A stretch of 64,000 nt of DNA. Origin: JAFALK01 sp036500605. GTDB lineage: Bacteria; Pseudomonadota; Gammaproteobacteria; Burkholderiales; Burkholderiaceae_C. This document shows, in pieces, positions 31,423 through 40,725 of this stretch. Under the pieces are notes generated by a model. It saw only the letters and a list, made by a program, of their open reading frames with translations. It searched no databases and was not told the DNA's origin. Where the stretch lies: NCBI GenBank assembly GCA_036500605.1, contig DASYBU010000005.1, forward strand, positions 124,001-188,000, in the 5' to 3' direction. The translations under genes and the position numbers were made by a program. Within the stretch, counting starts at the first letter, position 1; each line of letters opens with the position of its first letter.

Positions 31423-33794
31423 ACCACGGCGCCGTAGACCGGGTGCAGCCTCACGCCGCGCAACTGAGCAAGTTGCGCCGCGCCGCCGAAGTCCGGGCGG
31501 TGCGCCCGGTCGAGGTAGATCGGCGCATCGGCGCGCAGGGGCATCACGGTCAATTCAAGCGGCTTGCCGAGCGCTGCGGCACCGAGCCGCTTGAGGCCGA
31601 TCTGCCAGGCCTGGCCGTTGAAGTACCAGTCGTCGAGCATCTGCGTGCCGGAGAAGAGGCGGCCGATATCGCCGACGAAATCGGGTTCCAGCAGCACATC
31701 GTCAAGACCTCGCAGGCTGTCGCTCGGCACCGACACTTGCCAGGCCGCAGCGGCCTTGAAGGCTTCAGGGATCGGTTGCAGTGCGGCTCCGGCGAGGCCG
31801 CCCTTGACGACCGGCGGGGCGGCTTGCGCTTCGCGGATCGGCTGAATCTGCGCGGTGAGCGTGGGGGCGGGCCATTGCAGATCGAGCAACTGGAAGGCAC
31901 CGTCCTGGCCGGCAACTTTGAGCGAAGCGCCTTGCGCGGCGGGCTTCTTGCTCAAGCCCGGGAACACGGCGATCTGCTGCTGGCTTTGATCGACCGAGCG
32001 CAGGTGCAGGCTGCCGTTCTCGAACCAGGCTTGCGCGCTGCTCAGGATCAGGCGGCGCTGGCCGGCCAGCTCGCCGACCACCAGGTGCTGGGCCTGTTCG
32101 GGCGTCAGCACCAGGATCTGGACCTTGCCCAACTGGTGCAGCGTCGTGCCCGGTTCAAACACCACGCGTTCCGAGCCGACGCTGAATTCGGCCCTGATGC
32201 CTTTCGCGGCCTCGAACACATAGACCACGCCGTCCTTGCCGGCATCGAGTCGCGCCACGGGTTGAGCCGTCGCGTAGTTCAGCCGCGTGCCATCCATGTC
32301 CAGATTGAACGGCCAGATGAAGTAGTCGCCGTCGGCCACCGTGATCGGCTGGCTCGGGAAGCTCAAGCGCCCGCCGCCGGGCAGCTTGATCTCGAAGCGC
32401 ACGCCTTGCAGCGTCGGCATCGCGTACTGCCGCACATGGTTGCTGAGGAAGACGAAGCCGCTGTTGCCTTGCGAGCGAACGGACCAACGCGCGGTTTTCA
32501 AATCCTCCGGCGAGCTTGGCGTCAGCTCGGGCTTGCGAACCGTCATGGGCGCGAGCCGCGAACCGAAGTCATGCATGAAAAGATGGAAAGGCCGCAGCTT
32601 CTCCAGCACCGGCCGCTGCTGCCCGTCGGGCCCCAGCGGCGCGTTGAAGTCGTAGCTGATCATCGGCGTGTCGTTGTAGCCGCCGCTCAAACTGCTTTCT
32701 TCGAGCGTGGTGCGCCCCTGCGGATTGCGCCCGCCGTGGAACATGTAATAGCCCATCAGGTTGACGCCCGAGCCGAGCTGCACGGGCAGCATCGAGGCAA
32801 TATCGTCGGGCGAGACCAGCGTGCGGCGGCGATACATGGCGGGCAAGCCGGCGCCGTACTCTGCGCCGAGGAAGGGCGTTAGCGCCATGTCGGTCTCGGC
32901 GGTGCCGGGCGCGTGTGCGGCGGTCTGCGCGCCAAGATCGCCCGAGGTGCGGGTGTCAAACCGGAAGGCGTAAGTTTCCTTCGGCGGCAGCTCCGTCGTG
33001 CTCGTGCCCCAGGGTTCATCGGGGTAGCCGCCGAACACGGGCGTGACCTCACGCGGCGGGTAGATCGTGCCGTCCCAGCCGGTCACCGTGTAGAACGGCA
33101 CATCGAGTCCGGCCTTCAAAGCCAGGGCTTTGAGCTTCAGGATGTGGCCGGCGCCCTGGCCGGGACCGTCGAGGTTGTATTCGTTCTCGAGCTGCACGCC
33201 GATCACCGGCCCGCCGTTCTTCCACAGCATGCCCTTCAGCTGCTGGCCGATCTGGCCGTAGAGCCGGTCGACATAAGCCAGATATTGAGCGTCGTCGCGG
33301 CGTGTGGGCATGGCATTCACAACCCAGTCCGGCACGCCGCCGAAGCGTGCCTCGGCGTGGGCCCAGGGTCCGACGCGCACAACGACCTTGAGGCCAGCGT
33401 CCTGCGCCAGTTGCACGAAGCGGCGCAGGTCCTTGTCACCGCTCCAGTCGAAGTGGCCCTCGGCCTCTTCGTGATGGTTCCAGATCACATAGCTGGCCAC
33501 GATGTCGACGCCAGCGGCCTTCATCTTGCGAAGCTCGGCGGCCCAGCTGTCAGCGGGGCTGCGCGAGTAATGGAATTCGCCCATCACCGGCAACCAGGGC
33601 TTGCCGTCGCGGAGCAGATAGCGGTTGTTGACGGCCAGGCTGTGGCCGCCCGGTGCGGTGGCGGTGCCGAGCTTGAGGTAGCCGGTGGAGGGCTCGGGCA
33701 CGGCTGCGCTCGCATCCACTTTCAGCGTCAGATCCGCATGCGCACTCGCGCACAAGCCCAGCGCCATCAAGCCCAACACACTCATCTTGATCAT
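31416..33794 (-). CDS. GH35 beta-galactosidase, exported
   Basis: About 792 residues with a signal peptide ending ASAHA (residue 20). The GH35 catalytic domain shows GEFHYSRSPADSWAAELRKMKAAGVDIV, the acid/base Glu205 in QLENEYN, and the nucleophile Glu312 in FLGAEYGAG, which corresponds to the E(L/Y)G(G/A)G motif of bacterial GH35 enzymes. It releases terminal beta-galactose from galacto-oligosaccharides, probably in the periplasm. The chosen ATG at 33794 has ACGGAGAC upstream. It is separated from the TonB operon by 167 bp and from dgoA by a 273-bp gap with two stem-loops, so it may be its own unit. Confidence 0.93.
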   Translation of the reverse strand: MIKMSVLGLMALGLCASAHADLTLKVDASAAVPEPSTGYLKLGTATAPGGHSLAVNNRYLLRDGKPWLPVMGEFHYSRSPADSWAAELRKMKAAGVDIVASYVIWNHHEEAEGHFDWSGDKDLRRFVQLAQDAGLKVVVRVGPWAHAEARFGGVPDWVVNAMPTRRDDAQYLAYVDRLYGQIGQQLKGMLWKNGGPVIGVQLENEYNLDGPGQGAGHILKLKALALKAGLDVPFYTVTGWDGTIYPPREVTPVFGGYPDEPWGTSTTELPPKETYAFRFDTRTSGDLGAQTAAHAPGTAETDMALTPFLGAEYGAGLPAMYRRRTLVSPDDIASMLPVQLGSGVNLMGYYMFHGGRNPQGRTTLEESSLSGGYNDTPMISYDFNAPLGPDGQQRPVLEKLRPFHLFMHDFGSRLAPMTVRKPELTPSSPEDLKTARWSVRSQGNSGFVFLSNHVRQYAMPTLQGVRFEIKLPGGGRLSFPSQPITVADGDYFIWPFNLDMDGTRLNYATAQPVARLDAGKDGVVYVFEAAKGIRAEFSVGSERVVFEPGTTLHQLGKVQILVLTPEQAQHLVVGELAGQRRLILSSAQAWFENGSLHLRSVDQSQQQIAVFPGLSKKPAAQGASLKVAGQDGAFQLLDLQWPAPTLTAQIQPIREAQAAPPVVKGGLAGAALQPIPEAFKAAAAWQVSVPSDSLRGLDDVLLEPDFVGDIGRLFSGTQMLDDWYFNGQAWQIGLKRLGAAALGKPLELTVMPLRADAPIYLDRAHRPDFGGAAQLAQLRGVRLHPVYGAVVR

Positions 33795-33834
33795 GTCTGT
33801 CTCCGTTTTTTCTTCGCACAACTCAGGGCTTCAG

Positions 33835-33904
33835 CCAGCATGTTCCCGCCCGTATCCGCCGACATAAGCGGGTTCGGAGGTGGATACGGGCGGGGACGTG
33901 CTGG
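33835..33904. repeat. Stem-loop 1 of an inverted pair with a shared loop
   Basis: The arms at 33835-33857 and 33882-33904 (23 nt each) pair with two exceptions that are G-U wobbles if the plus strand is read as RNA. The 24-nt loop at 33858-33881 is the exact reverse complement of the loop of stem-loop 2. The stem sequence differs from that of stem-loop 2 except for a TGTTCC/GGGACG-like core, yet it is equally well paired. Confidence 0.92.
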
Positions 33905-33957
33905 CGGCCGCGGCCGTCTCTTCGCAGGAAATTCTTTGCGTAAGAGCGGGCTGATCC

Positions 33958-34031
33958 GGCCGGAGCGTCCCTGCCCCTAACGACCTCCGAACCCGCTTAT
34001 GTCGGCCGTTAGGGGCAGGAACACTCCGGCC
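33958..34031. repeat. Stem-loop 2 of an inverted pair with a shared loop
   Basis: The arms at 33958-33982 and 34007-34031 (25 nt each) pair with two exceptions that become G-U wobbles on the minus strand. The loop at 33983-34006 is the reverse complement of the loop of stem-loop 1. So the two elements are inverted copies of one design, with conserved loop and covarying stems. They lie between the dgoA stop (34068) and the GH35 start, downstream of the dgo genes. Confidence 0.92.
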
Positions 34032-34067
34032 TTTTCCACCACTGTGGCCGTCGACTGGAATACCGGA

Positions 34068-34712
34068 TCAGCCGCGCCATGCGGTCACGAAGGCCTCCGC
34101 GCGTTCCTTGACTTGTGCCGCGTTCATGCCCGGGCTGTAGAGCGCGCCGCCGAGGCCGAAACCTGAAGCGCCTGCGATTCGGTAGGCGGCCATCGTGGTG
34201 GGAGAGATGCCGCCGACGGGCAGTAGCTTCAGCGTCGGTGGCAGAACGGCGCGCATGGCTTTGACGACGGCGGGGCTCAGCAGTTCGGCGGGAAAAAGCT
34301 TGACCGCATCGGCGCCCGCTTCCACGCACGCGAAGGCTTCGGTTGGAGTTGCCGCGCCAGGGATGCACAACAGGCCCTGCACCTGCTTCACATGCTCGAT
34401 CACGCGCCTGTCGGAGTGCGGCATCACGATTAGCTGACCGCCGGCATCCTTGACCTTGTCGGCTGCTTCAGGGCTCAGCACGGTGCCTGCGCCCATCACG
34501 GCATCTGCGGGCAGGCAACGGGCGAGGCGGGCGATGGAGTCGAGGGCGTTGGGCGAATTGAGCGGCACCTCGATCAGGCGAAAGCCGGCTTCGTACAGCG
34601 CCAGTGCGATCGGCTCGACTTCATCGGGCTTCACGCCGCGCAGGATCGCAACCAGGGGCAGGGCCGTGAAGGCGGCATCGAAACGTTCACGCATCGTCAT
34701 GGTCATCGTCAA
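34068..34712 (-). CDS. dgoA: 2-dehydro-3-deoxy-6-phosphogalactonate aldolase
   Basis: A 214-residue class I aldolase of the KDPG/KDPGal family. The segments LVAILRGVKPDEV, EAGFRLIEVPLNSPNA, MGAGTVL and the Schiff-base Lys138 in DAVKLFPAE identify it. It splits 2-keto-3-deoxy-6-phosphogalactonate into pyruvate and glyceraldehyde-3-phosphate, the last step of the pathway. The N terminus is an MT repeat (MTMTMTM) and the first ATG overlaps the dgoK stop (ATGA, 34709-34712), so the start choice rests on coupling. Confidence 0.94.
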   Translation of the reverse strand: MTMTMTMRERFDAAFTALPLVAILRGVKPDEVEPIALALYEAGFRLIEVPLNSPNALDSIARLARCLPADAVMGAGTVLSPEAADKVKDAGGQLIVMPHSDRRVIEHVKQVQGLLCIPGAATPTEAFACVEAGADAVKLFPAELLSPAVVKAMRAVLPPTLKLLPVGGISPTTMAAYRIAGASGFGLGGALYSPGMNAAQVKERAEAFVTAWRG

Positions 34713-35617
34713 AGTACTCCTGCGATCTGCCGCGCCAGTTGCCGCAGGCCGGCGGCAGCGGTGTTGGGCAGTTGCGGCACATCGCCGCGATCGAACTGTT
34801 CAAGGGCGGTCGCATAGCGGCGGCACAGCGCGGGCTCGCCGATCAGGACCAGAGAGGCTTCTGCATGCGAGGCCAGGCCCGCGCGGACTTCATGGCCGAT
34901 CAGCAGGCCCGACAGATAGTCGGCCAGGCTGGCATGCGACAGGCGCGCGGTCAGGCCCAGCGTGCGCACCGCAAACAGCTGGTGCGAGAGGCCCAGAACG
35001 CCTTGATCACGCGCGGCGTGGATGCCGCTGATGAACGCCGTTATGTCGTCACTCGCTTCGGCAGGCATCAAACGGCCGAGCACCGAGTGCTGGCGCAGCA
35101 CCGCGAACAGCTCGCCCGTCATGTGCGTGGCAAAACTGCGTACCGCGCCGTCCACCACTTGCGTCCATTTGGAATGCGTGCCGGGCAGGATCACGCAACC
35201 GTGGGCGACACCGGCGCCGAGGACCTGCGTCTCTTCGCCGCGCATCACGTCGGGCGGGCCGCCGGCCGTTTCGCAACGCAGGCCGGGCAGCAGATGAACG
35301 GGCTGACCGTGCCAATCGACCGTCAATGCACCTGCGGCAAGCCTTGCCGCATCGGCGGGGCATTCGGCATACGGCACCTCACGCCAACCATGCTGGCTGC
35401 CGACCATGCCGCACGCCACGATGGGCAGGCCGGGTTGACGCCAATCGCTGATCAGCGCGTCTAGCGCCGCCACAAAGCTCGCCGCGCCGCCGGTCAAGGT
35501 TGACGCACCCTGCAGCGAACTGCGCGTGCTCAGCACTTCGCCCTCTGCATCGATCAGCATCGCGCGCAGGCTGCTGCTGCCCCAGTCGAGGCCGATCAGT
35601 TGGGCGGTGTTCACCAT
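34709..35617 (-). CDS. dgoK: 2-dehydro-3-deoxygalactonokinase
   Basis: A 302-residue sugar-acid kinase of the DgoK family: LIGLDWGSSSLRAMLID phosphate loop at the N terminus, CGMVGSQHGWREVPYAECP, VMRGEETQVLG, and the LPGTHSKW motif. It phosphorylates 2-keto-3-deoxygalactonate at O6. The start at 35617 overlaps the dgoD stop by 7 bases; the GTG at 35614 gives a 4-nt overlap and is equally possible. The gene lies between dgoD and dgoA in the order of the pathway. Confidence 0.94.
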   Translation of the reverse strand: MVNTAQLIGLDWGSSSLRAMLIDAEGEVLSTRSSLQGASTLTGGAASFVAALDALISDWRQPGLPIVACGMVGSQHGWREVPYAECPADAARLAAGALTVDWHGQPVHLLPGLRCETAGGPPDVMRGEETQVLGAGVAHGCVILPGTHSKWTQVVDGAVRSFATHMTGELFAVLRQHSVLGRLMPAEASDDITAFISGIHAARDQGVLGLSHQLFAVRTLGLTARLSHASLADYLSGLLIGHEVRAGLASHAEASLVLIGEPALCRRYATALEQFDRGDVPQLPNTAAAGLRQLARQIAGVL

Positions 35618-36759
35618 TCGGCGACGCTGCCGTCGGCGTGGCGCCAAAGCGGGTTGCGCCAATCGGGCGCGACCTTGCTGGCCGCGATCACGCGCTCTTC
35701 ATCGACGACGACGCCCAGGCCCGGCTTGGTCAGCGGCTTGATGTAGCCGTCCTCGATATGGAAGTCTTCCTTGTTGACGATGTAGTCGAGCAACTCGCCA
35801 CCCTGGTTGTAGTGGATGCCCATGCTCTGCTCCTGCAGCACGGCGTTGTGCGAGACGAAGTCCACATGCAGGCAGGCGGCCAGCGCGATGGGCCCGAGCG
35901 GGCAATGCGGAGCCAGCGCCACGTCATAGGCCTCGGCCATCGCGGCGATCTTCACGCATTCGGTGATGCCGCCGGCGTGTGAAAGGTCGGGCTGCACGAT
36001 GGCAATGCCGCGTGCTTCAAACACACGCTTGAACTCGAAGCGCGAGTACATGCGTTCGCCGGCCGCCAGCGGGATGCTGGTGTGCTCGGCCAGGCGCGCG
36101 TAGGTCTCGGCCTGTTCGGCCAGCACGGGCTCCTCGACGAACAGCGGGCGGAATTCTTCGAGCGCGCGCAGCATCGGCTTGGCCATGCCCGAGCCTATGC
36201 GGCCGTGGAAGTCGATGCCGAACTCGATGTCGTGGCCGAAGGCCGCGCGGATCTCGGCGATGCGACCCACGGCGGCGTCGACCTTGGCCGCGCTGTCGAT
36301 CAGGCCCATCTCCTCGCTGCCGTTCATCTTGAAGGTGTCGAAGCCACCTTCGCGCAGGCGCTTGATGTCGGCGATCACGTCGGCCGGGCGGTCGCCGCCG
36401 ACCCACGAGTAGGTCTTCATGCGATCACGCACGAGGCCGCCGAGCAGCTCATAAACAGGCACGCCGAGGGCCTTGCCCTTGATGTCCCACAGCGCCTGGT
36501 CGATGCCGGCGATGGCGCTCATCAGGATCGGGCCGCCGCGGTAGAAACCGCCGCGGTACATGACCTGCCAGAGGTCGTTGATGCGGCTCGGGTCCTGGCC
36601 GATCAGGTAGGGCTCGAACTCGTGCACGGCGGCTTCGACGGTGCGCGCCTTGCCTTCGATCACGGGCTCGCCCCAGCCGCTGATGCCGGCATCGGTCTCG
36701 ATCTTCAAAAACATCCAGCGGGGAGCCAGGCGGTAGGTACTGAGCTTGGTGATCTTCAT
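35611..36759 (-). CDS. dgoD: D-galactonate dehydratase
   Basis: A 382-residue enolase-superfamily enzyme, the same length as E. coli DgoD. The catalytic and metal residues fall at the same numbers: Asp183 and His185 in GIDFHGR, Glu209 in VEEPV, Glu235 in AGERMYSR, and His285 in LAPHCPLGP. It dehydrates D-galactonate to 2-keto-3-deoxygalactonate. First gene of the dgoD-dgoK-dgoA unit, divergent from a TonB receptor gene across a 278-bp control region. It has no clear ribosome-binding site. Confidence 0.95.
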   Translation of the reverse strand: MKITKLSTYRLAPRWMFLKIETDAGISGWGEPVIEGKARTVEAAVHEFEPYLIGQDPSRINDLWQVMYRGGFYRGGPILMSAIAGIDQALWDIKGKALGVPVYELLGGLVRDRMKTYSWVGGDRPADVIADIKRLREGGFDTFKMNGSEEMGLIDSAAKVDAAVGRIAEIRAAFGHDIEFGIDFHGRIGSGMAKPMLRALEEFRPLFVEEPVLAEQAETYARLAEHTSIPLAAGERMYSRFEFKRVFEARGIAIVQPDLSHAGGITECVKIAAMAEAYDVALAPHCPLGPIALAACLHVDFVSHNAVLQEQSMGIHYNQGGELLDYIVNKEDFHIEDGYIKPLTKPGLGVVVDEERVIAASKVAPDWRNPLWRHADGSVAEW

Positions 36760-37037
36760 GAATGAATGACAGTGGGTGCAGCGGGGCGGTGATCGAGGAG
36801 GTCTTGCATGGACAGACAGATGGTCGACAGCTTAGGGTTCTCAGCTAGTCGCGAAATATGCTTTGTTTGAGCTTTCCTATCCAGGAATCGAATACCTGAA
36901 TTCCGTATAGAGCCGAGCAAATAAGTGATATCTGCTGAAGAGACGGTCTTCGTAGCATGAATGTGCGATGGGCGTGCAGTGCGCAGTGCGCAGTAACAGC
37001 GTCCGCCGACAAATCAAGAAAACATAACGGAGACCTC
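36760..37037. promoter_or_regulatory. Divergent control region of dgoD and the second TonB receptor
   Basis: This 278-bp gap must hold both promoters. It is AT-richer in 36845-36960 than the flanking genes. A near-palindrome CAGGAATCGAATACCTG (36882-36898) lies about midway, 12 of 17 positions symmetric, and is the best operator candidate. No copy of the site proposed at 31308-31339 was found here. Confidence 0.45.
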
Positions 37038-39674
37038 ATGCGCAAGACTCGATTGAGCCTGTTGATCCGGGCCGCCTTCATGCTGCCCGCTTTCACCGCC
37101 GTCCCGGCTTCAGCCCAGACCACCACGCCACCCGCCGACAACACCCTGGAAACGGTCACCGTGACCGGCATCCGCGCCGCGACGCGCAATGCGCTGGAGG
37201 CCAAGGAGGCGTCCAACAGCATGGTCGAGGTGATCTCGTCGGAGGACATCGGCAAGCTGCCGGACACGACGATCGCGGAATCGCTGGCGCGCCTGCCGGG
37301 CCTCGCGGCCGGCATCGACCGCGGCAACGCGAGCCAGGTGGTGGCGCGCGGCCTGGGCCCGCGCTTTGTGGGCGCCACGCTCAACGGCCGCGAGTTCGCT
37401 TCGGCCGAGCCCGACCGAGCGGTGCGCTTCGAGATGTTCCCGTCCGAGTCGGTCTCGGGCGCCACGGTCTACAAGACGCAATCGGCCGAGCTGGCCGAAG
37501 GCGGCATCGCCACGACGATCGACTTGCAGACCGTGCAGCCTTTGAGTTATCGCGAACGCCAGCTCTCGCTGAAGGCCGATGCGCTGTACTACCAGCTCGG
37601 CTCCAAGATCGAAGGCGCGAAGAAATACGCGCCGCGCCTGGGCGGCATCTATGTGGACCAGTTCAACAATCACACGCTCGGCGTGGCGCTGGCCTTCAGC
37701 TATTACGACCAGCCCTCGCTGGAGGACCGGGTCGACAACTGGGGCTTCAACACCGATGCCAACTCGGCCGCGCTGCCGGGTTCCAGCACGATCGACAAGA
37801 CGCCCTGGGGTTTCCAGAACGGCGTCAAGAAGGGCACCGACAAGCGCACCAGCGCGCTCGGCAAGCTGCAGTACAAGCCGAACGCAGACGTCTCGATCAC
37901 CGCCGACATCTACGCGGCGCGCTCGAACATCTATGAGCCGACGATGACGCATGTGGAAGGCAATCTCGGCAACTGGGGCGGCTGGCAGAGCGCCGACTAC
38001 AGCAACTACACCGTCGACAACGGCTATGTGACGGGCGCCACCGTGGCCAATGTGCAGCTCGACACGCTGAACTCGCTGTGGAAGCAGGACATGCGCAATT
38101 TCGCGACGGGCCTGAACGGCAAGTTCAAGGCCGGCGAGTGGCAGTTCGAGGGCGATGTGGCGGTCTCGACCGCGAAGCGCAGCACCTTCTGGTCGGCCGT
38201 GCAGATGACGATGCTGCAACCGGGCGCGGTGACCTGGAACTTCCCGCGCGACCAGTGGATGACGTACGGCTTCAGCCTCGACACCGGCAACCCGGCCAAC
38301 TTTTCGACGAACGTTTTCGAGCAATGGGGCCCGAGCTACACCGGCCATCTGCATGACTCGCTCGACTCGCAGATGCTGACCGCCACGCGCAAGCTCGGCT
38401 GGGGTGACATCACGCAGATCAAGTTCGGCGTGCGCACCACGCAGCGCGAGAAGTACTACAAGCAGATCTCCTGGGACTACGGCTCGGCCACGATCCCGAC
38501 CAGCGGCTTCCAGCGCACCACCGTCGACGGCCGGCCCGATTTCATCGAGCTGGCGGGCGGCTTCCAGAACGCGGTCAGCCAGTACTTTGGCGCCAGCGTC
38601 TTGAGCGATGCAGGCCGCACCGCGACCGACGCCGATCTCGTGCAGCACGACTGGAAGGCCAAGGAAAACAACAGCGCGATCTTTGCGCAGGCCGATCTGC
38701 AGGGCGATGTCTTCGGCGGCATGAGCTACCGCGGCAATCTGGGCCTGCGCGTGGCGCACAGCAGCCAGACCGGCTATGGCAACCAGCAGCTCAACGGCGG
38801 CACGCCGACGCCGGTGTCCGACGGCACGAGCTACACGCGCTTCCTGCCGAGCCTGAACCTGATCCTGAATCTCGATTCGGAAGAAGCCAACCAGCTGCGC
38901 TTCGGACTGGGCCGGGCGATGTCACGCGCGCCGCTCGACGTGATGAACGACGCGCATGTCGTGACGGTCGACAACACGGGCGTCAACCCGACCACGGTCG
39001 CGGGCGGCAATCCGCGCCTGAAGCCGATGATGGCGAGCCAGGTGGACCTGGCCCTGCAGCATTACTTCGGCAAGGGCAACCTCGTCTCGCTGGGCCTGTT
39101 CTACAAGGACATCAGCGACTACATCGGCATCTCTTCCGTGGCCGGCACCTTCAACGGCGCACCGGCTTACTTCACGCAGCAGGTCAACCGCAGCGGCGGC
39201 CATGCGGACGGCGTGGAGCTGATCTACCAGCAGGCTTTCAGCGCGTTGCCGGCGCCTTGGAACGGCCTGGGTCTTTCGGCCAACTACACCTACACGCAAA
39301 GCAATATCAAGGAGAACGGCGACCAGACCGGCGCCACCTTCACGCCGATCGCGACCAACGGCCTGATGAAGAGCAACGGTGGCCTGACGCTCTGGTACGA
39401 GCGCAACGGCTTCGAGGCGCGCGTGGCGGCCAACTATCACAGCGCCTACAACCGCGCGCCGACCTGGGACTCCACGCTGTTCCAGATCAACGGCGCGGAG
39501 ACCTGGGTCTCGCTGAACGTGGCGCAGCGCATCACGAGCCAGTTGCAGTTGCGCGCCGGGGTCGAGAACCTGACGAACCAACGCGTTATTTACTCGGACC
39601 CGCTGAACGGGCTGCACCAGTCGAACTTCCAGTTCGGCCGGCGCTTCAATATCGGCGTGTCTTACAAGCTTTGA
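37038..39674 (+). CDS. TonB-dependent receptor beside the dgo genes
   Basis: An 878-residue receptor with signal peptide ending VPASAQ, plug start LETVTVTGIRAATRNALEAK, IGKLPDTTIAESLARLPGLAAG, and a barrel that ends FGRRFNIGVSYKL with a C-terminal hydrophobic residue. The ATG at 37038 has ACGGAGAC 8 nt upstream; a longer frame from 36957 lacks that. It shares the group IGKLPD motif with the receptor at 28567 but the two proteins differ widely in the barrel, so they probably take up different oligosaccharides. It is divergent from dgoD. Confidence 0.93.
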   Translation: MRKTRLSLLIRAAFMLPAFTAVPASAQTTTPPADNTLETVTVTGIRAATRNALEAKEASNSMVEVISSEDIGKLPDTTIAESLARLPGLAAGIDRGNASQVVARGLGPRFVGATLNGREFASAEPDRAVRFEMFPSESVSGATVYKTQSAELAEGGIATTIDLQTVQPLSYRERQLSLKADALYYQLGSKIEGAKKYAPRLGGIYVDQFNNHTLGVALAFSYYDQPSLEDRVDNWGFNTDANSAALPGSSTIDKTPWGFQNGVKKGTDKRTSALGKLQYKPNADVSITADIYAARSNIYEPTMTHVEGNLGNWGGWQSADYSNYTVDNGYVTGATVANVQLDTLNSLWKQDMRNFATGLNGKFKAGEWQFEGDVAVSTAKRSTFWSAVQMTMLQPGAVTWNFPRDQWMTYGFSLDTGNPANFSTNVFEQWGPSYTGHLHDSLDSQMLTATRKLGWGDITQIKFGVRTTQREKYYKQISWDYGSATIPTSGFQRTTVDGRPDFIELAGGFQNAVSQYFGASVLSDAGRTATDADLVQHDWKAKENNSAIFAQADLQGDVFGGMSYRGNLGLRVAHSSQTGYGNQQLNGGTPTPVSDGTSYTRFLPSLNLILNLDSEEANQLRFGLGRAMSRAPLDVMNDAHVVTVDNTGVNPTTVAGGNPRLKPMMASQVDLALQHYFGKGNLVSLGLFYKDISDYIGISSVAGTFNGAPAYFTQQVNRSGGHADGVELIYQQAFSALPAPWNGLGLSANYTYTQSNIKENGDQTGATFTPIATNGLMKSNGGLTLWYERNGFEARVAANYHSAYNRAPTWDSTLFQINGAETWVSLNVAQRITSQLQLRAGVENLTNQRVIYSDPLNGLHQSNFQFGRRFNIGVSYKL

Positions 39675-39684
39675 AGAGCCGAGT

Positions 39685-40665
39685 TCACCAAAGGCCGTGG
39701 ACCTGCGGCGCGATGCGGCGCTGGTAGACATCGGCCAGCGCCTGCATCAGCGGGGCGGGCAGCGCGGCGAGATCGGCCGCGCTGACGTTCTCATCGACCT
39801 GGGCCGGCGTGCGGCCGCCGGGAATGGCGCAGGTAATGGCTTCGTTCATCAGGATCCAGCGCAGCGCCAGCTGGGCCAGGCTCACGCCGGCCGGCAGCAG
39901 GGCGCGCAGTTCTTCAACCGCGGCCAGGCCTTGCTCGAAGTCGACCCCCGAGAAGGTCTCGCCCTTGTCAAAGGCCTCGCCCTGGCGGTTGAAGGCGCGG
40001 TGATCATCAGCACTGAAACGGCTCTCGCGCGTGAACTTGCCGCTGAGCATGCCGCTGGAGAGCGGCAGGCGCGCCAGCACGCCGACCTGCGCGGCCTTTG
40101 CGGCGGGAAGGAAGACATCACCCGGCCGCTGGCGGAACAGGTTGTAGATGATCTGCACGGATTGGACTTCGGGGAACTTCAACGCCGCCATCGCTTCATC
40201 GATGCGCTCCACGCTGACGCCGTAGTGGCGCAGCTTGCCTTCCTGCACCAGCTTGTCGAGCTCGCCGAAGACCTCGGGCATCGTGTAGACGGCCGTCGGC
40301 GGGCAGTGCAGCTGGAGCAGGTCGATGGCTTCGACTTCCAGGTTGCCGAGGCTGCGCTCGATGAAGGGACGCAGGTCGCGGTAGCCCTCGGCCTCATGCG
40401 GGTTCAGACGGCGGCCGGCCTTGGTGCCCACATAGAAAGCATCGCTCGGGCGCTCGCGGCGCAGGCGCGCGAGCAGCTTCTCGCTGTGGCCGTCGCCGTA
40501 GACATCGGCGGTGTCGAAGAAGTTCACGCCACGGTCGAGCGCGCGATGCAGCGCGGCCATTGCGGCCGAATCGTCCGTGTCCCCCCAGGTGCCGCCGATG
40601 GCCCAGGCGCCGAAGCTGATTGCGGAAACGTTGAAGCCGGTGCGGCCGAGGGGTCTGTAGAACAT
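39685..40665 (-). CDS. Aldo/keto reductase, sugar dehydrogenase candidate
   Basis: A 326-residue TIM-barrel oxidoreductase. The tetrad is visible as Asp51 and Tyr56 in DTADVYG, Lys82 in VGTKAGRR and the His of LLQLHCP. The GGTWGDTD loop near the N terminus and NLFRQRPGD are typical of the group that includes fungal and bacterial aldose/fucose 1-dehydrogenases and L-threo-aldose enzymes. It is convergent with the second TonB receptor, 10 bp from its stop, so it belongs to the locus by position. It may oxidise galactose, arabinose or fucose. Confidence 0.85.
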   Translation of the reverse strand: MFYRPLGRTGFNVSAISFGAWAIGGTWGDTDDSAAMAALHRALDRGVNFFDTADVYGDGHSEKLLARLRRERPSDAFYVGTKAGRRLNPHEAEGYRDLRPFIERSLGNLEVEAIDLLQLHCPPTAVYTMPEVFGELDKLVQEGKLRHYGVSVERIDEAMAALKFPEVQSVQIIYNLFRQRPGDVFLPAAKAAQVGVLARLPLSSGMLSGKFTRESRFSADDHRAFNRQGEAFDKGETFSGVDFEQGLAAVEELRALLPAGVSLAQLALRWILMNEAITCAIPGGRTPAQVDENVSAADLAALPAPLMQALADVYQRRIAPQVHGLW

Positions 40666-40725
40666 GGGCGTTAGCTGATCAGCCGGTGATCAGCGGGTGA
40701 GAGCGGGGACGCGCAGTATCCGCGA

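Noticed and set aside
33835..34031. Integron attC sites
   Set aside because: The GTTAG/CTAAC bases occur in only one of the two elements and lie at the loop end, not at the stem base; no integrase or cassette genes are seen.
36957..37037. Upstream start of the second TonB receptor
   Set aside because: The extra 27 residues precede the signal peptide and the start lacks a ribosome-binding site, whereas the ATG at 37038 has ACGGAGAC.
37110..38759. A minus-strand open frame of 549 codons antisense to the second TonB receptor
   Set aside because: Same reason: GC-driven shadow, Arg/Ala/Val-rich with no motif.
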